Shown in pieces: positions 1-8,625 of a DNA stretch of 64,000 nucleotides; the stretch's first letter is position 1, and every line of letters starts with the position of its first letter. The translations under genes were made by a program, and so were the position numbers. The DNA is from Lachnoclostridium sp. Marseille-P6806 (lineage in GTDB: Bacteria > Bacillota > Clostridia > Lachnospirales > Lachnospiraceae): NCBI RefSeq assembly GCF_900625025.1, contig NZ_LR130578.1, positions 1 to 64,000 of the forward strand. The letters are read 5' to 3'. The notes below the pieces were generated by a model. That model saw only the letters and a program-made list of their open reading frames with translations. It was not told the origin of the DNA and ran no database searches.

Positions 1-63
1 TAGCTTCTGAAACCGGTCTTCCTCTGACATCATATTTTCTCGGAAATGAGGCCATAAATAAAA

Positions 64-108
64 TGCTAAACCACAGGTTCTAAACCGTGGTTTAGCACTA
101 CTTTTTTT
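64..108 (+). terminator. Rho-independent terminator for a plus-strand gene left of the window
   Basis: An 11-bp perfect inverted repeat (64-74 with 87-97, arm TGCTAAACCAC) is followed on the plus strand by a run of seven T (102-108). It probably ends a plus-strand transcript whose gene lies before the window. Confidence 0.75.
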
Positions 109-206
109 CTCAAGTCCGAAAGACAGGTTTCATTATATGGGCTTCTCACCGGCAGAAAAATAAGAATAATGTCCAGAAATAAAAGAATAGACAAATACAG
201 ACAAAA

Positions 207-239
207 TCAAAAAACGGAACCCGTTATGGATTCCGTTTT
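207..239 (-). terminator. Terminator downstream of tRNA-Met
   Basis: On the minus strand an inverted repeat of about 10 bp (arm AAAACGGAA, with one or two mismatches near the loop) is followed by a T-rich tract, directly 3' of the tRNA gene. It fits a factor-independent terminator for the tRNA transcript. Confidence 0.75.
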
Positions 240-244
240 GGCAG

Positions 245-318
245 TAGCGAGAGGGGGACTTGAACCCTCGACACCGCGGGTATGAACCGCGTGCTCTAGC
301 CAGCTGAGCTATCTCGCC
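245..318 (-). tRNA. tRNA-Met (CAT), elongator type
   Basis: The 74-nt minus-strand sequence folds as a cloverleaf: a 7-bp acceptor stem (GGCGAGA with TCTCGCT, first pair G-U), D-arm GCTC..GAGC, anticodon stem CGCGG/CCGCG around loop TTCATAC, and a T-arm with GTTCAAG. The anticodon is CAT. The anticodon stem lacks the three consecutive G-C pairs of initiators and position 1-72 is a wobble rather than the initiator mismatch, so this is elongator tRNA-Met; an Ile2 tRNA with a lysidine-modified CAT is the less likely alternative. CCA is not encoded. Confidence 0.93.
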
Positions 319-356
319 ATATTCATTTTACCGGCTATTCTCACAGCCGCTTGCTT

Positions 357-385
357 ATGATAGCAGGAGATACCGGCTCTGTCAA
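357..385 (-). promoter_or_regulatory. Sigma-A-type promoter of tRNA-Met
   Basis: Minus strand: -35 TTGACA (plus 380-385), 17-bp spacer, -10 TATCAT (plus 357-362). The expected start is about 30 nt before the tRNA 5' end. This is a near-consensus housekeeping promoter. Confidence 0.75.
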
Positions 386-531
386 CAGATTTTTCGCGAA
401 ATGGCGGAACTGCTGACCTTGTCAGAGTTGCGGCAACACCTCCAAATGCGAAGCCGTGATTCGAGGGAGTTTCAGCAACAGAAGCTGTTGCTTTTCGAGT
501 TTTCAGGGGATGTTGCATTGAATCGGTATCA

Positions 532-563
532 GCGTCTCCCGGCGGAAAACCGCCGGGAGACGC
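532..563 (-). terminator. Strong hairpin after the sugar-binding protein gene
   Basis: A perfect 14-bp stem (532-545 with 550-563) closes an AAAA loop just past the stop codon of the binding-protein gene. No T-run follows on the minus strand, so it may act as an mRNA 3' stabiliser as much as a terminator. Confidence 0.6.
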
Positions 564-572
564 CGATGCCAC

Positions 573-1964
573 TTACTGTGCCGCTCCGTCGATCTCCTGC
601 CACTTCTTCTCAATGGCGGCGCAGGTAGCGTCCTTATCCGCCGTTCCTGCGATATAGGCCTGCATAATCTCGCCAAAGGTCTGATGCCAGCTGTCCGTGG
701 AGAGGCAGATCTCAAGGGTGTTCGTCCCCTCCTCCGCGGAGAGCGCGTCGCCCTGCTGAATGATCGCAAACGTCGCCTCCGCATCGCTCTTGATCGGGGA
801 AACAACTCCCGCCACATCCGTAAACCACGCCTTGCCCTCGTCAGAGGTGTACCACCAGTTGATAAAATTCAGCACAGCCTGCAGATTCGCGGAATCCTTA
901 TTGACATGAAGCGCCTGATCGGAACCGGAGATCACCTTGCACTGCTCCGCCTGATCGGTGACCGGATAGCCGTCAAAGCCGATCTGCAGTCCGGAATCGA
1001 TCGCCAGAACGTCGCTCTCGATCCAGGCGCCCTGTCCAAGCACCATGGCAGCCTTGCCGGAACCGAACGCGGATTCCTCACCGGCAAGATCCGTCTCCAG
1101 CGGCTTCGCGTCGCCGTACTTGACCGCAAGATCGATGAAATCGAACCAGTTTTCATAGAGCTCGGGATAATCCGCCATCTTCGCCTCGCCGCGCTCAAAC
1201 CTGGCGACCAGCTCCGCCGCAGAAATCCCCGCGTTCTCCGCCGCCGCGTCAAAGAACGACTGCGCGCAGTGCTTGAACACCCACCATTCCGCAAAGCCGG
1301 TCGTGAATGGGGTATAACCCGCCGCGGAGAGCTTTTCGCAGGCCGCCTCCATCTCCCCTGTGGTCTGAGGGAACGCCGCGATGCCGACCTCCTCAAAAAT
1401 CTCTTTGTTGTACACAATGCCGAAATAATTTCCCTTGATGGCGATGCCGTAGCAGCCTGTCCCCTCAGAGGGCGACTTCATGGCGTCCGCAACGGAGGGC
1501 GCGATGGTTTCCATCAGCGGCTGTCCCGTCAGGTCAAAGGAATACTCTTTATAGGTATCGATCTCCTTGCCGGAGGTGGAGGAGAAAATATCCGGGATCT
1601 CTCCGGAATTGATCTTTGCCTTGAGAAGCGTAGGGTAATCGTTCTGCGTCGTCTCATAATTGATCGTGACGCCCGGCGCCACCTCGGCGTACTCCTCAAT
1701 CAGCGTGTTGATAGCATCCGCATACTCCGGCGAGGAGATGAACATATATATCTCTCCGGAATCCAGCGACGGCTCCTCCGTCCCGGCATCGGCGCTCTCC
1801 GCTGCCACTGTCTCCTCCTCCGCCGGCGTCTCCTCTGCCGACGCGCCGCCTTCTGCCGTTTCCGTTCCTGCGGGTTCCGTGCCGGCCGTTCCGCTTCCAC
1901 AGCCCGCAAGCAAAGCGCCCGTCATTGCCGCGCACAATATTACAGATACCAGTTTCTTTTTCAT
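573..1964 (-). CDS. Sugar ABC transporter substrate-binding lipoprotein
   Basis: A 463-residue extracellular solute-binding protein (SBP family 1, MalE-like) that captures a sugar or oligosaccharide outside the membrane and passes it to the two permeases encoded upstream. The ATG at 1964 is chosen because an AGGGAG ribosome site precedes it and the protein then begins with MKKK, a hydrophobic stretch and a lipobox LLAGC (Cys22 lipidated). A Glu/Ala/Thr-rich linker of about 40 residues follows, as in Gram-positive lipoproteins. It is the last gene of the operon permease-permease-SBP; the substrate cannot be read from sequence. No ATPase gene is present, so a shared MsmX-type ATPase is likely supplied from elsewhere. 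Confidence 0.9.
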   Translation of the reverse strand: MKKKLVSVILCAAMTGALLAGCGSGTAGTEPAGTETAEGGASAEETPAEEETVAAESADAGTEEPSLDSGEIYMFISSPEYADAINTLIEEYAEVAPGVTINYETTQNDYPTLLKAKINSGEIPDIFSSTSGKEIDTYKEYSFDLTGQPLMETIAPSVADAMKSPSEGTGCYGIAIKGNYFGIVYNKEIFEEVGIAAFPQTTGEMEAACEKLSAAGYTPFTTGFAEWWVFKHCAQSFFDAAAENAGISAAELVARFERGEAKMADYPELYENWFDFIDLAVKYGDAKPLETDLAGEESAFGSGKAAMVLGQGAWIESDVLAIDSGLQIGFDGYPVTDQAEQCKVISGSDQALHVNKDSANLQAVLNFINWWYTSDEGKAWFTDVAGVVSPIKSDAEATFAIIQQGDALSAEEGTNTLEICLSTDSWHQTFGEIMQAYIAGTADKDATCAAIEKKWQEIDGAAQ

Positions 1965-2035
1965 TTCACTCCCTTTCTGCCTGCTCCGCCGCAGGCCATG
2001 CAAGGAAAAGCCGCATCGGCAGCTTCTCCGGTTCC

Positions 2036-2052
2036 GTCCCCTGTGTGGGGAC
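2036..2052 (-). other. Intercistronic hairpin between permease and binding-protein genes
   Basis: GTCCCC and GGGGAC (2036-2041, 2047-2052) form a 6-bp perfect stem in the 96-bp gap before the binding-protein gene. No T-run follows. It could be a processing or stability element that sets binding-protein levels. Confidence 0.4.
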
Positions 2053-2060
2053 AGCTATGC

Positions 2061-2900
2061 TTACCCTTTCACGGCGCCCGCCACGACCCCTTCGACAATA
2101 TACTTTTGCAGAAACACGAATACGATGATGGCCGGCAGCACGGTCAGCACCATGGCCGTCATGGCATACTGCCACTTTGTATTCATCTGTCCGACAAAGG
2201 TATAGGCCGCCAGAACCAGCGTTCTCGTCTGATTGCTGCTGTTGACCATCAGAAGCGGCAAAAGGAAATCGTTCCATATCCACATCGTGTCAAGGACGAT
2301 CACCGTGACTGACACGGATTTCAGAAGCGGAAAGATTACCGAGATATAGGTCCGGATCGTGGACGCACCGTCGATGTGGGCGCTCTCATCCAGCTCCTTC
2401 GGGATCGTCTTCATGAAATTGTAAAAAATAAATGTCGCCATCGGGATGCCGAAGCCCCAGTACTGTATCCCGAGACCGATCCGGCTGCCGGACAGGCGAA
2501 TCACGGACATCGCCTTGAGGAGCGTAATCATGATCGTCTGAAACGGAATCAGCATCGGCGTGATAATGAGCGTGTATATCAGGCCGGTGTAACGGTTTTG
2601 CCTCCTGTCCAGAATGTAGGCCGCAAGCGACGAAAACACCACGATTCCCGCAAGTCCGACCGCGGTGATCATCAGATTGTTTAAAAAAAGGCTCCCGTAT
2701 CGAATCTTCTTTATGACATAGCGGTAGTTTTCCCATGTAGGGAGCCTTGGCAGTGCGATCGGATCCGATACGATCTCGCCAAAAGGCTTGAAACTGTTCA
2801 TAAACATCAGGAACACCGGGTAAATATATACCAGCGCGATCGCGGTGAGCGCGGCGAGCATCAGAACCCGAAAAGTTCTTCTTCTGGCGTGCATCCCCAT
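2061..2900 (-). CDS. Carbohydrate ABC transporter permease, MalG type
   Basis: A 279-residue inner-membrane permease with six predicted transmembrane segments, beginning with a helix ending VYIYPVFLMFMNSFKP, as is usual for MalG-like proteins. The EAA loop for contact with the ATPase is near residue 180 (ELDESAHIDGASTIRTY). The start is the ATG at 2900 in a TGATG junction with the preceding permease stop, with AAGGAGG in front; a GTG three bases earlier is the alternative. It pairs with the MalF-type protein and the SBP of this operon. Confidence 0.9.
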   Translation of the reverse strand: MGMHARRRTFRVLMLAALTAIALVYIYPVFLMFMNSFKPFGEIVSDPIALPRLPTWENYRYVIKKIRYGSLFLNNLMITAVGLAGIVVFSSLAAYILDRRQNRYTGLIYTLIITPMLIPFQTIMITLLKAMSVIRLSGSRIGLGIQYWGFGIPMATFIFYNFMKTIPKELDESAHIDGASTIRTYISVIFPLLKSVSVTVIVLDTMWIWNDFLLPLLMVNSSNQTRTLVLAAYTFVGQMNTKWQYAMTAMVLTVLPAIIVFVFLQKYIVEGVVAGAVKG

Positions 2901-3781
2901 CACAGCGCCACCTCCTTGCGGTTCATCAGCCTGAGCACAAGCTGTGTGATCACGAGAACGACGAGGAAGTACACGATCGCCTCCGCCGACCCCAGTCCAT
3001 AGTGATTGTCCGTAAACGCGACCTTGTATATCTGGAGCGTAGCACTGTATGTCGATCCGCCCGGACCGCCCTTGGTGAGCGCGAGTATAATATCAAAAAC
3101 CTTGAGTCCGTTCGTCAGGGACATAAAAATGCAGGTCGTAAACGAGGGGCCGAGGAGAGGGAGCGTCACGCGGAAAAATTTCTGTCTGCCGCTACAGCCG
3201 TCCACAACTGCGGCCTCCAGTACATCCTCCGGCACCGCTTGCAGGCCCGCAATATATAAGACGATGTAGAAGCCGAGGGACTGCCACACGCCCACAAACG
3301 CGACCGCCCAAAACGCCAGACGCGGCTCGCCCAGCCACGACCAGTCAAGAAATCCCCAGCCCGTCAGCTCCGTCAGCTTTGCGAAGCCCTGTGTGAAGAT
3401 AAACTTCCAGATAAAACCGACGATGGTCATGCTCATAATGTAGGGAATGAAGAACAGCCCGCGAAACACATTGACAAAGCGGAATTTTTTCGTCAGCATG
3501 ACCGCCAGCGCCAGCGCCAGCACATTCGAGAGCAGAACGAAGAAAAGCGTGTACTTCAGAGTGAACGTCACCGCTCCCATGTATGCCCGATCGCCGCTGA
3601 ACAGGCTGATAAAATTGGCGAACCCGAGAAAGCGCGGCTCCTTTGAAATGCCATTCCACTCCGTGAGAGAGTAGTATCCGCTCATGATAAACGGGACGTA
3701 CATCATCATGACGACCAGAACGACCGCCGGCAATGTGTACAGGACGTTTTCCAGATACTCCTTTCGTTTTCTTCGTGTCAT
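2900..3781 (-). CDS. Sugar ABC transporter permease, MalF type
   Basis: A 293-residue permease (binding-protein-dependent transport family 1) with an N-terminal helix (YTLPAVVLVVMMMYVPF) and five more membrane segments. The EAA motif is recognisable (EDVLEAAVVDGCSGRQKFF). It heterodimerises with the MalG-type protein. Two in-frame ATGs lie 6 bp apart (3787 and 3781); the second has the better distance from AGAGG, but either could be used. First gene of the operon, divergent from the kinase gene at 3953; this arrangement is typical of loci where a YesM/YesN pair controls the transporter. Confidence 0.88.
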   Translation of the reverse strand: MTRRKRKEYLENVLYTLPAVVLVVMMMYVPFIMSGYYSLTEWNGISKEPRFLGFANFISLFSGDRAYMGAVTFTLKYTLFFVLLSNVLALALAVMLTKKFRFVNVFRGLFFIPYIMSMTIVGFIWKFIFTQGFAKLTELTGWGFLDWSWLGEPRLAFWAVAFVGVWQSLGFYIVLYIAGLQAVPEDVLEAAVVDGCSGRQKFFRVTLPLLGPSFTTCIFMSLTNGLKVFDIILALTKGGPGGSTYSATLQIYKVAFTDNHYGLGSAEAIVYFLVVLVITQLVLRLMNRKEVAL

Positions 3782-3826
3782 TGTCATACAGCCTCTTTCT
3801 CCGATCTGCCGGTTTTCATGGTTATC

Positions 3827-3905
3827 CTGACGGTTTTTCCATGTGAATCTTATTATAATATGCACAATTCGACGGATAAATGGATAAAAGCGAACGAATT
3901 TCTGT
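3827..3905. promoter_or_regulatory. Divergent promoter region, ABC operon and sensor kinase
   Basis: The AT-rich gap between divergent genes holds overlapping TATAAT boxes on both strands (minus at 3852-3857, plus at 3854-3859) and a tandem GGATAAA-t-GGATAAAA near 3877. Convincing -35 boxes are absent on both strands, as expected for activator-dependent promoters; the tandem repeat is a candidate site for the response regulator. Inference only. Confidence 0.35.
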
Positions 3906-3952
3906 AAAAAAATGAACTCCTGCGCGCATCCCCGCCGTATTAAAATAAAGAT

Positions 3953-5782
3953 ATGCAAAAAAGACGCGAAAAAAACAGACATAAAACGGCCGCCGCGGCC
4001 TTCCTCTCGAGAGCGGACAGCAGCGTGCGCCGTCACCGCGCGGCACTGCGCGCCCATATGGACAGAATGCCGCTCTGGATCGAGCTCGCGTCCGCTCTCT
4101 CCGCGATCCTCATTCTTCTCATGATCGCGCTGGCGTTTTCGACCTACCGACAGAACCGGGCGGACCAGATCCGTCATGAACAGATCACCGCCGACCGGCT
4201 TCTGTCTCTCAAGATGAAGAATCTGGAGCAGTATCTCGACGAGCTGGCCGCCTTCAGCATACAGGCGGTCTATGACAATTCGCTTTACGCGTCGATCCAG
4301 TCCGGCGAGGCGTTCACCGATACCGACCGCGCGGACATCAGCGCCGCTGTACGCACCGCCTACCACACGCGGAGCGACCTGAATTCCTATATGCTCTATC
4401 TCCTCAATCAGGAACTCGCCGTGGGCTATATGCCCGGCTCGCGGACAGGCTCCGAGCGGGTCCGCATCTCCGGCTTCTCCTGTGCGCAGATCTTTGACAT
4501 GCTCCGTCTGTGTACGGCAAGCCCTCTGCGCTGTGCGGTTCTGCCCTCCTCCGACGACGGCTCGCTCTTCTGCTTTATCCACGGCATCGTCCGCGTGTCC
4601 GACGCCCGGACAAGCGCTATTGTGAGCTTTGACGTGGGTATGCAGTCTATCGAGGCGCTCACGGACTATCCCCTCTCGCGCCAGGAGCACATTGCGCTGT
4701 ACAGCCCGCAGGGAGAGCTTCTGTTCTGTGATCTCGAAGCGCCGCCTGGAGAAAATATCCCCACCCCCTATGCCACGATCGGCGGCGTTCGCTATCTGAC
4801 GGCCGTCCGGACAGGAGAACGCTACGGCCTGCGCATCGTCTCACTGGTCCCGGTTTCCTCTGTGACAGAGGAAATACGTCATGCCAGCATCCGCGCTCTG
4901 ACGCAGCAGTTGTTCTGGATTCTCCTCTCCATTCTCGCCATCTGCGTCTTTGTCCGCTGGCTCACCGCGCCGCTCTCCATTCTTGCCGCAAAGCAGAAGC
5001 AGGCCGGAGACGGCGATTTTTCCGCGATCGACATCGGACGCTCCCGGGAGATCCGGGAGCTCAGAACCAGCTTCAACGAGATGACCCATCGGATCGACAC
5101 ACTGATCCGCCGGAATTATGCCGCCGAGCTGAATGAAAAGACGGCACAGCTCGCCGCTCTGGAAGCGCAGGTGAATCCGCATTTCCTGTATAACACTCTG
5201 CAGGCGATCGGCTCCGAGGCGCTCCTGCATGATGAAATCGGACTGTATCGAATGCTCACGTCTCTCGCCTCAAATCTCCGCCACTCCATTAAAGCGGACA
5301 ATATTGTGACTTTGGGAGAAGAGATACGATATGTCGACAACTATGTCATGTTGCAAAAAGCCCGCATGGGAGATCGCCTGACCGTAATCAAGCGCGTCGA
5401 TCCCGCCGTCACAACGGCCCGCGTGCCAAAAATCAGCATCCAGCCGCTTGTGGAAAATTCGATTCTCCACGGCCTCGGAACGGAAAAAAGCTCCATCTCC
5501 ATTCAGATCGAGGCGTTCCGCCGGGGAGATTATCTCGTCGTGCAGGTCACCGATGACGGGATCGGAATCGAGGAAACTGCGCTGACCCGGCTCCGCGAAA
5601 GCTTTGCCGATCAGACCCTGCTTCGCCCCGGCGCCGGTATCGGCCTCGCAAATCTCTATCACCGCATACGTCTGATGTATGAGAATGACGCGGACATCCT
5701 GATCCGGACAGAATGCGGTGAAAACTCGTTCACCACGGTCACACTGATCCTCTCCGCCGTGGCCGAGCCAAAGCTGAAATAA
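3953..5782 (+). CDS. Sensor histidine kinase, YesM family
   Basis: A 609-residue membrane histidine kinase. Segments in order: basic N-terminus; transmembrane helix about 42-63; an extracellular sensory region of about 250 residues; a second helix (LFWILLSILAICVFV); HAMP linker; a His_kinase domain with QVNPHFLYNTLQ (His410 as phosphoacceptor); and an HATPase domain with DDGIGIE and GAGIGLANLYHR. This layout is that of YesM/LytS-type kinases sensing extracellular sugars or polymers. The start has only a weak ribosome site; the ATG at 4058 (MDRMPLW) would place the first helix at the N-terminus and is a reasonable alternative. The partner is the response regulator at 5996. Confidence 0.9.
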   Translation: MQKRREKNRHKTAAAAFLSRADSSVRRHRAALRAHMDRMPLWIELASALSAILILLMIALAFSTYRQNRADQIRHEQITADRLLSLKMKNLEQYLDELAAFSIQAVYDNSLYASIQSGEAFTDTDRADISAAVRTAYHTRSDLNSYMLYLLNQELAVGYMPGSRTGSERVRISGFSCAQIFDMLRLCTASPLRCAVLPSSDDGSLFCFIHGIVRVSDARTSAIVSFDVGMQSIEALTDYPLSRQEHIALYSPQGELLFCDLEAPPGENIPTPYATIGGVRYLTAVRTGERYGLRIVSLVPVSSVTEEIRHASIRALTQQLFWILLSILAICVFVRWLTAPLSILAAKQKQAGDGDFSAIDIGRSREIRELRTSFNEMTHRIDTLIRRNYAAELNEKTAQLAALEAQVNPHFLYNTLQAIGSEALLHDEIGLYRMLTSLASNLRHSIKADNIVTLGEEIRYVDNYVMLQKARMGDRLTVIKRVDPAVTTARVPKISIQPLVENSILHGLGTEKSSISIQIEAFRRGDYLVVQVTDDGIGIEETALTRLRESFADQTLLRPGAGIGLANLYHRIRLMYENDADILIRTECGENSFTTVTLILSAVAEPKLK

Positions 5783-5995
5783 TACCGTGTCCCGCCGTAT
5801 GGCACGCTGCCGCAGCGAAAAAACGGCGGCCCCCCGCAGGCTCCGTTCCGGGATTTCCCAGAGGAACGCGGCAGGACCGTCATTATGAAGAACGGTATGA
5901 AAACTTACACTGATGCAATGATTTTTCATACAGCGCCGGCGCAGGGCTCTTTACGGCGCGGGACTCGCATAAAGCGCTTCGGCATGGAGATTACT

Positions 5996-6832
5996 ATGTA
6001 TAAGGCTCTGATTTTGGATGATGAACGCCCGGTACGGGTCGCCATTGCAAAGCTGGGCAATTTTGCCCGCTTCCGCATCGAGGCCCCGATGGAGGCGGAA
6101 AACGGACGCGACGCACTCGCGCTTATGCAGCGCCACGTTTTTGACATCTGCTTTGTCGACATGCAGATGCCGGTCATGGACGGTGCGGCCTTCCTGCGGC
6201 AGGCCTCCTCGCGCAGTCCGGATACCGCTTTTATTGTCATCAGCGGCTACGATGATTTTTCCTATGTCCAAAACGCGCTGCGCTGCGGCGCGGTGGATTA
6301 TCTGCTCAAACCGATCGTCAAGGAAGAACTGGATGCCGCCATCGAAAAGGCCATCCGCAAAAACTATCCTGACGCGGACTTCTCCGCCGCAGGCGGAGAT
6401 GACAGCATCACCGCGGAGGAGGTACTCTCCATCATCCGAAGAAAAATCGAGCAGGACTACCATGAGAATATCCAGCTCTCGGATTTTGCCGGTCGGTATT
6501 TCTTCTCCAAGGAGTATCTCTCCCGCCTCTTTAAGGCAAAATTCGGCTGCACCATCTATGAATATCTGATCCGCGTCCGCATGGAGCATGCGCAGACCCT
6601 GCTTCTTGATCCCGAGCGCCGCATTCTCGACATCGCGCGGAGCATCGGATATTCGGACACCAATTATTTTTCAAAGGCTTTCCGAAATTTCTGCGGGAGA
6701 ACGCCCAGCGAGTTCCGCCGCGAAAATGGCTCTGTTCCGGCCTCCGCGCAGAGCGGAGCCATCACGGACGGCTCTGAAAGCGGTTCCGCTCCGGGCTGTA
6801 GTCATAGCCCGCGGCCGCAAGCTTCTCCGTGA
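5996..6832 (+). CDS. Response regulator, YesN/AraC type
   Basis: A 278-residue two-component regulator: receiver domain (residues 1-120; acidic DDE at 8-10, phosphoacceptor Asp55 in FVDMQMPVMDG, Lys105) followed by an AraC/XylS DNA-binding domain (about 150-255; IGYSDTNYFSKAFRNFCGRTP). The ATG at 5996 is chosen because GGAG lies 6 nt upstream and the protein then starts directly with the receiver strand MYKALILDDE; the longer frame has no ribosome site. It follows the kinase by 213 bp. Likely target is the divergent ABC operon. Its last 71 bp overlap the convergent DUF4250 gene. Confidence 0.92.
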   Translation: MYKALILDDERPVRVAIAKLGNFARFRIEAPMEAENGRDALALMQRHVFDICFVDMQMPVMDGAAFLRQASSRSPDTAFIVISGYDDFSYVQNALRCGAVDYLLKPIVKEELDAAIEKAIRKNYPDADFSAAGGDDSITAEEVLSIIRRKIEQDYHENIQLSDFAGRYFFSKEYLSRLFKAKFGCTIYEYLIRVRMEHAQTLLLDPERRILDIARSIGYSDTNYFSKAFRNFCGRTPSEFRRENGSVPASAQSGAITDGSESGSAPGCSHSPRPQASP

Positions 6833-6944
6833 GCTCCGCCATATCCTCGTCCAGATCGTCGCAGAGCGCCTCCAGCGACGGATAGCGGTCGCGGAGCTTT
6901 GTATTGATCACGCTGTAAAGAATATCGGGATTCGCCGGCAGCAT
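6762..6944 (-). CDS. DUF4250 domain protein
   Basis: A 60-residue cytosolic protein matching DUF4250 in size and pattern (starts MLPANPDILYSVINTKLRD, then an acidic helix, then AAGYDYSPERNRF). The family is small, common in Clostridia and functionally uncharacterised. A strong GAGGAGGAGAGG site precedes the ATG. Its 3' end overlaps the end of the response-regulator gene on the other strand by 71 bp. Confidence 0.85.
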   Translation of the reverse strand: MLPANPDILYSVINTKLRDRYPSLEALCDDLDEDMAELTEKLAAAGYDYSPERNRFQSRP

Positions 6945-7005
6945 ACGCCTCTCCTCCTCACCTCCGGAACGCCCGGGCGGCCCGTCCCCCCTCGGCCGGA
7001 CGCTC

Positions 7006-8625
7006 TCATCTTGTCAGAAGAACCTGACCGCTCACGAGCGCGCCCACATCCGTTCCGATGATGCGGCTTGCCTTATCCCGGTACACGGCCGCCTGTTCGG
7101 TGTCGATGTATTTGTAATAGTCATAGGCCATTTTGTGACTTCCGTCCGGCCGGCAGAGGCCCTGTATGATGTTGGTCAGCATCTCCTTGGAATTATCCGT
7201 CTCCCGATACAGAAGGAATCCGTCGATATGCGGATTGTTCGCAGCCATCATGTAGGCATAGACGATGGACGCCGCCTGCAGCTCCTCGCCGAACGCGGAG
7301 GTATAGCCGATCTCGGAGATGGAAATGCTGCGCACCTGTCCGTTCGGCGCGAGCATGGAGGGCTGCTGCATATAATCCGTCAGCACGCTGATGTTCTGCA
7401 TGGTAATATAGGGTGTGGCGACGGATTTCTGCACATAGATCGCCTGCCCTTTCCACGCATAGGGGTCATTCAGCGGCGCGTTGTACGGATGAAAGGCCAG
7501 TCCCCAGTCCACATTTCCCTCGCGCAGCATATAGCTGTTGAACACGTCGAGATATTCCTTTGAGAGGAAGCAGCCCGGATTCGACTTGCGTCCCCACTCC
7601 TGATCGAGCGGAATATAGACGTGCGCGCTGGCGTTCATGCTCCGGATTCCGTTGTAGAATATCCGGAACGCCTTGTGGTAGGCGCTGGCGTTGAAATCCA
7701 GATCCGTATTGCTCATATAGAAGCACTCGGAGCGGGCATTGACCTCGTTGCCGATCAGCCAGTTGTCAATCTGACCGTTGCCGGACGCTCCGTTATAGCG
7801 CTGTCCGAGGAAAGCCGCAATCGCCTTGAGGTGCTTCGCTCCCCCCGCCTCGGCGGTGTTGAACGCAAAGCACGGGCAGTCGATGCTCGATTTATCACGG
7901 GAAAGCGGGTGAATCAGGTCCGCTCCGGACGCGCCGGGCGTATTCAAAATCGTCACATTCATCTGAATGCCCTGTGCGGTGATCAGCTTTACCAGCTCGT
8001 CGAGCCGCGCGACCGCCGCGCCGTTGAAGTCCCAGACCTGTCCGTCATAGCCATAATGAATGGTGCCCCAGCCGGGATTGTCGCTCTCTCCGACAATATC
8101 GCCCAGATAGATGTTGTAGGCGATCTGGTCGATCCCCAGATCCGCCAGTGTTCCGTCGATATTTGTCGGAAGAATCCCTTTGATGCCGTGATCCATGCGG
8201 AGCGCCGCCGCGGTCGCGGCTGCCTCCGGATTGGTGATGTAGTGCTCGTTGCTCACCTGCACATAGCGGCCGCCCTGCTTCACCATAACCATAAACTTGC
8301 GCGAAATCTGATTTCCCGCGCTGTTCAGATTCAGGGGGAAAGCGAAGCCGGTGCGGGATGCGGCCCGGGCTGTGGCAATCACGACGCCCTGCGCGCCGTC
8401 CTCATAGACCTCATCTGAAAACAGATAATACCTGCCGTCGTCGCTTGCCGGGACAGCGCCGGATACGCTGACCTCCACATTGGCTCCCGACACCAGACAG
8501 GAATCAATGGCGACAGTCCGTTCCGCCGCCGACACGGGAAGAGCGGCTCCGGGCTGCACGAACGCCGCCGCGAGGCACAGCACCGCCCCAAACAGCATTC
8601 CCGTCAACAGTTTTCTCATACGCAT
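7006..8625 (-). CDS. Secreted DUF5722 protein (glycoside-hydrolase-like)
   Basis: A 539-residue exported protein. It has a signal peptide (MRMRKLLTG, hydrophobic core, cleavage likely after PVSA near residue 33), then a beta-rich domain of about 120 residues, then a TIM-barrel-like region carrying the DUF5722 pattern, including IGNEVNARSECFYMS and DWGLAFHPYNAPL. The Asn-Glu pair in GNEVN is placed like the acid/base of clan-A glycoside hydrolases; the later ISEIGYTS has a candidate nucleophile Glu. No enzymatic activity is established for the family to my knowledge. Next to a sugar ABC transporter and YesMN pair, a role in breaking down or sensing an extracellular glycan is a reasonable inference. 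Confidence 0.8.
   Translation of the reverse strand: MRMRKLLTGMLFGAVLCLAAAFVQPGAALPVSAAERTVAIDSCLVSGANVEVSVSGAVPASDDGRYYLFSDEVYEDGAQGVVIATARAASRTGFAFPLNLNSAGNQISRKFMVMVKQGGRYVQVSNEHYITNPEAAATAAALRMDHGIKGILPTNIDGTLADLGIDQIAYNIYLGDIVGESDNPGWGTIHYGYDGQVWDFNGAAVARLDELVKLITAQGIQMNVTILNTPGASGADLIHPLSRDKSSIDCPCFAFNTAEAGGAKHLKAIAAFLGQRYNGASGNGQIDNWLIGNEVNARSECFYMSNTDLDFNASAYHKAFRIFYNGIRSMNASAHVYIPLDQEWGRKSNPGCFLSKEYLDVFNSYMLREGNVDWGLAFHPYNAPLNDPYAWKGQAIYVQKSVATPYITMQNISVLTDYMQQPSMLAPNGQVRSISISEIGYTSAFGEELQAASIVYAYMMAANNPHIDGFLLYRETDNSKEMLTNIIQGLCRPDGSHKMAYDYYKYIDTEQAAVYRDKASRIIGTDVGALVSGQVLLTR

Noticed and set aside
684-2312. Long plus-strand frame of 542 codons
   Set aside because: Antisense to the binding-protein and permease genes; Arg/His/Leu-rich composition typical of GC-rich shadow frames.
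3953-4060. Upstream extension of the permease frame to 4690
   Set aside because: It would run antisense through the sensor kinase gene; a ribosome site and typical MalF start lie at 3781-3787.
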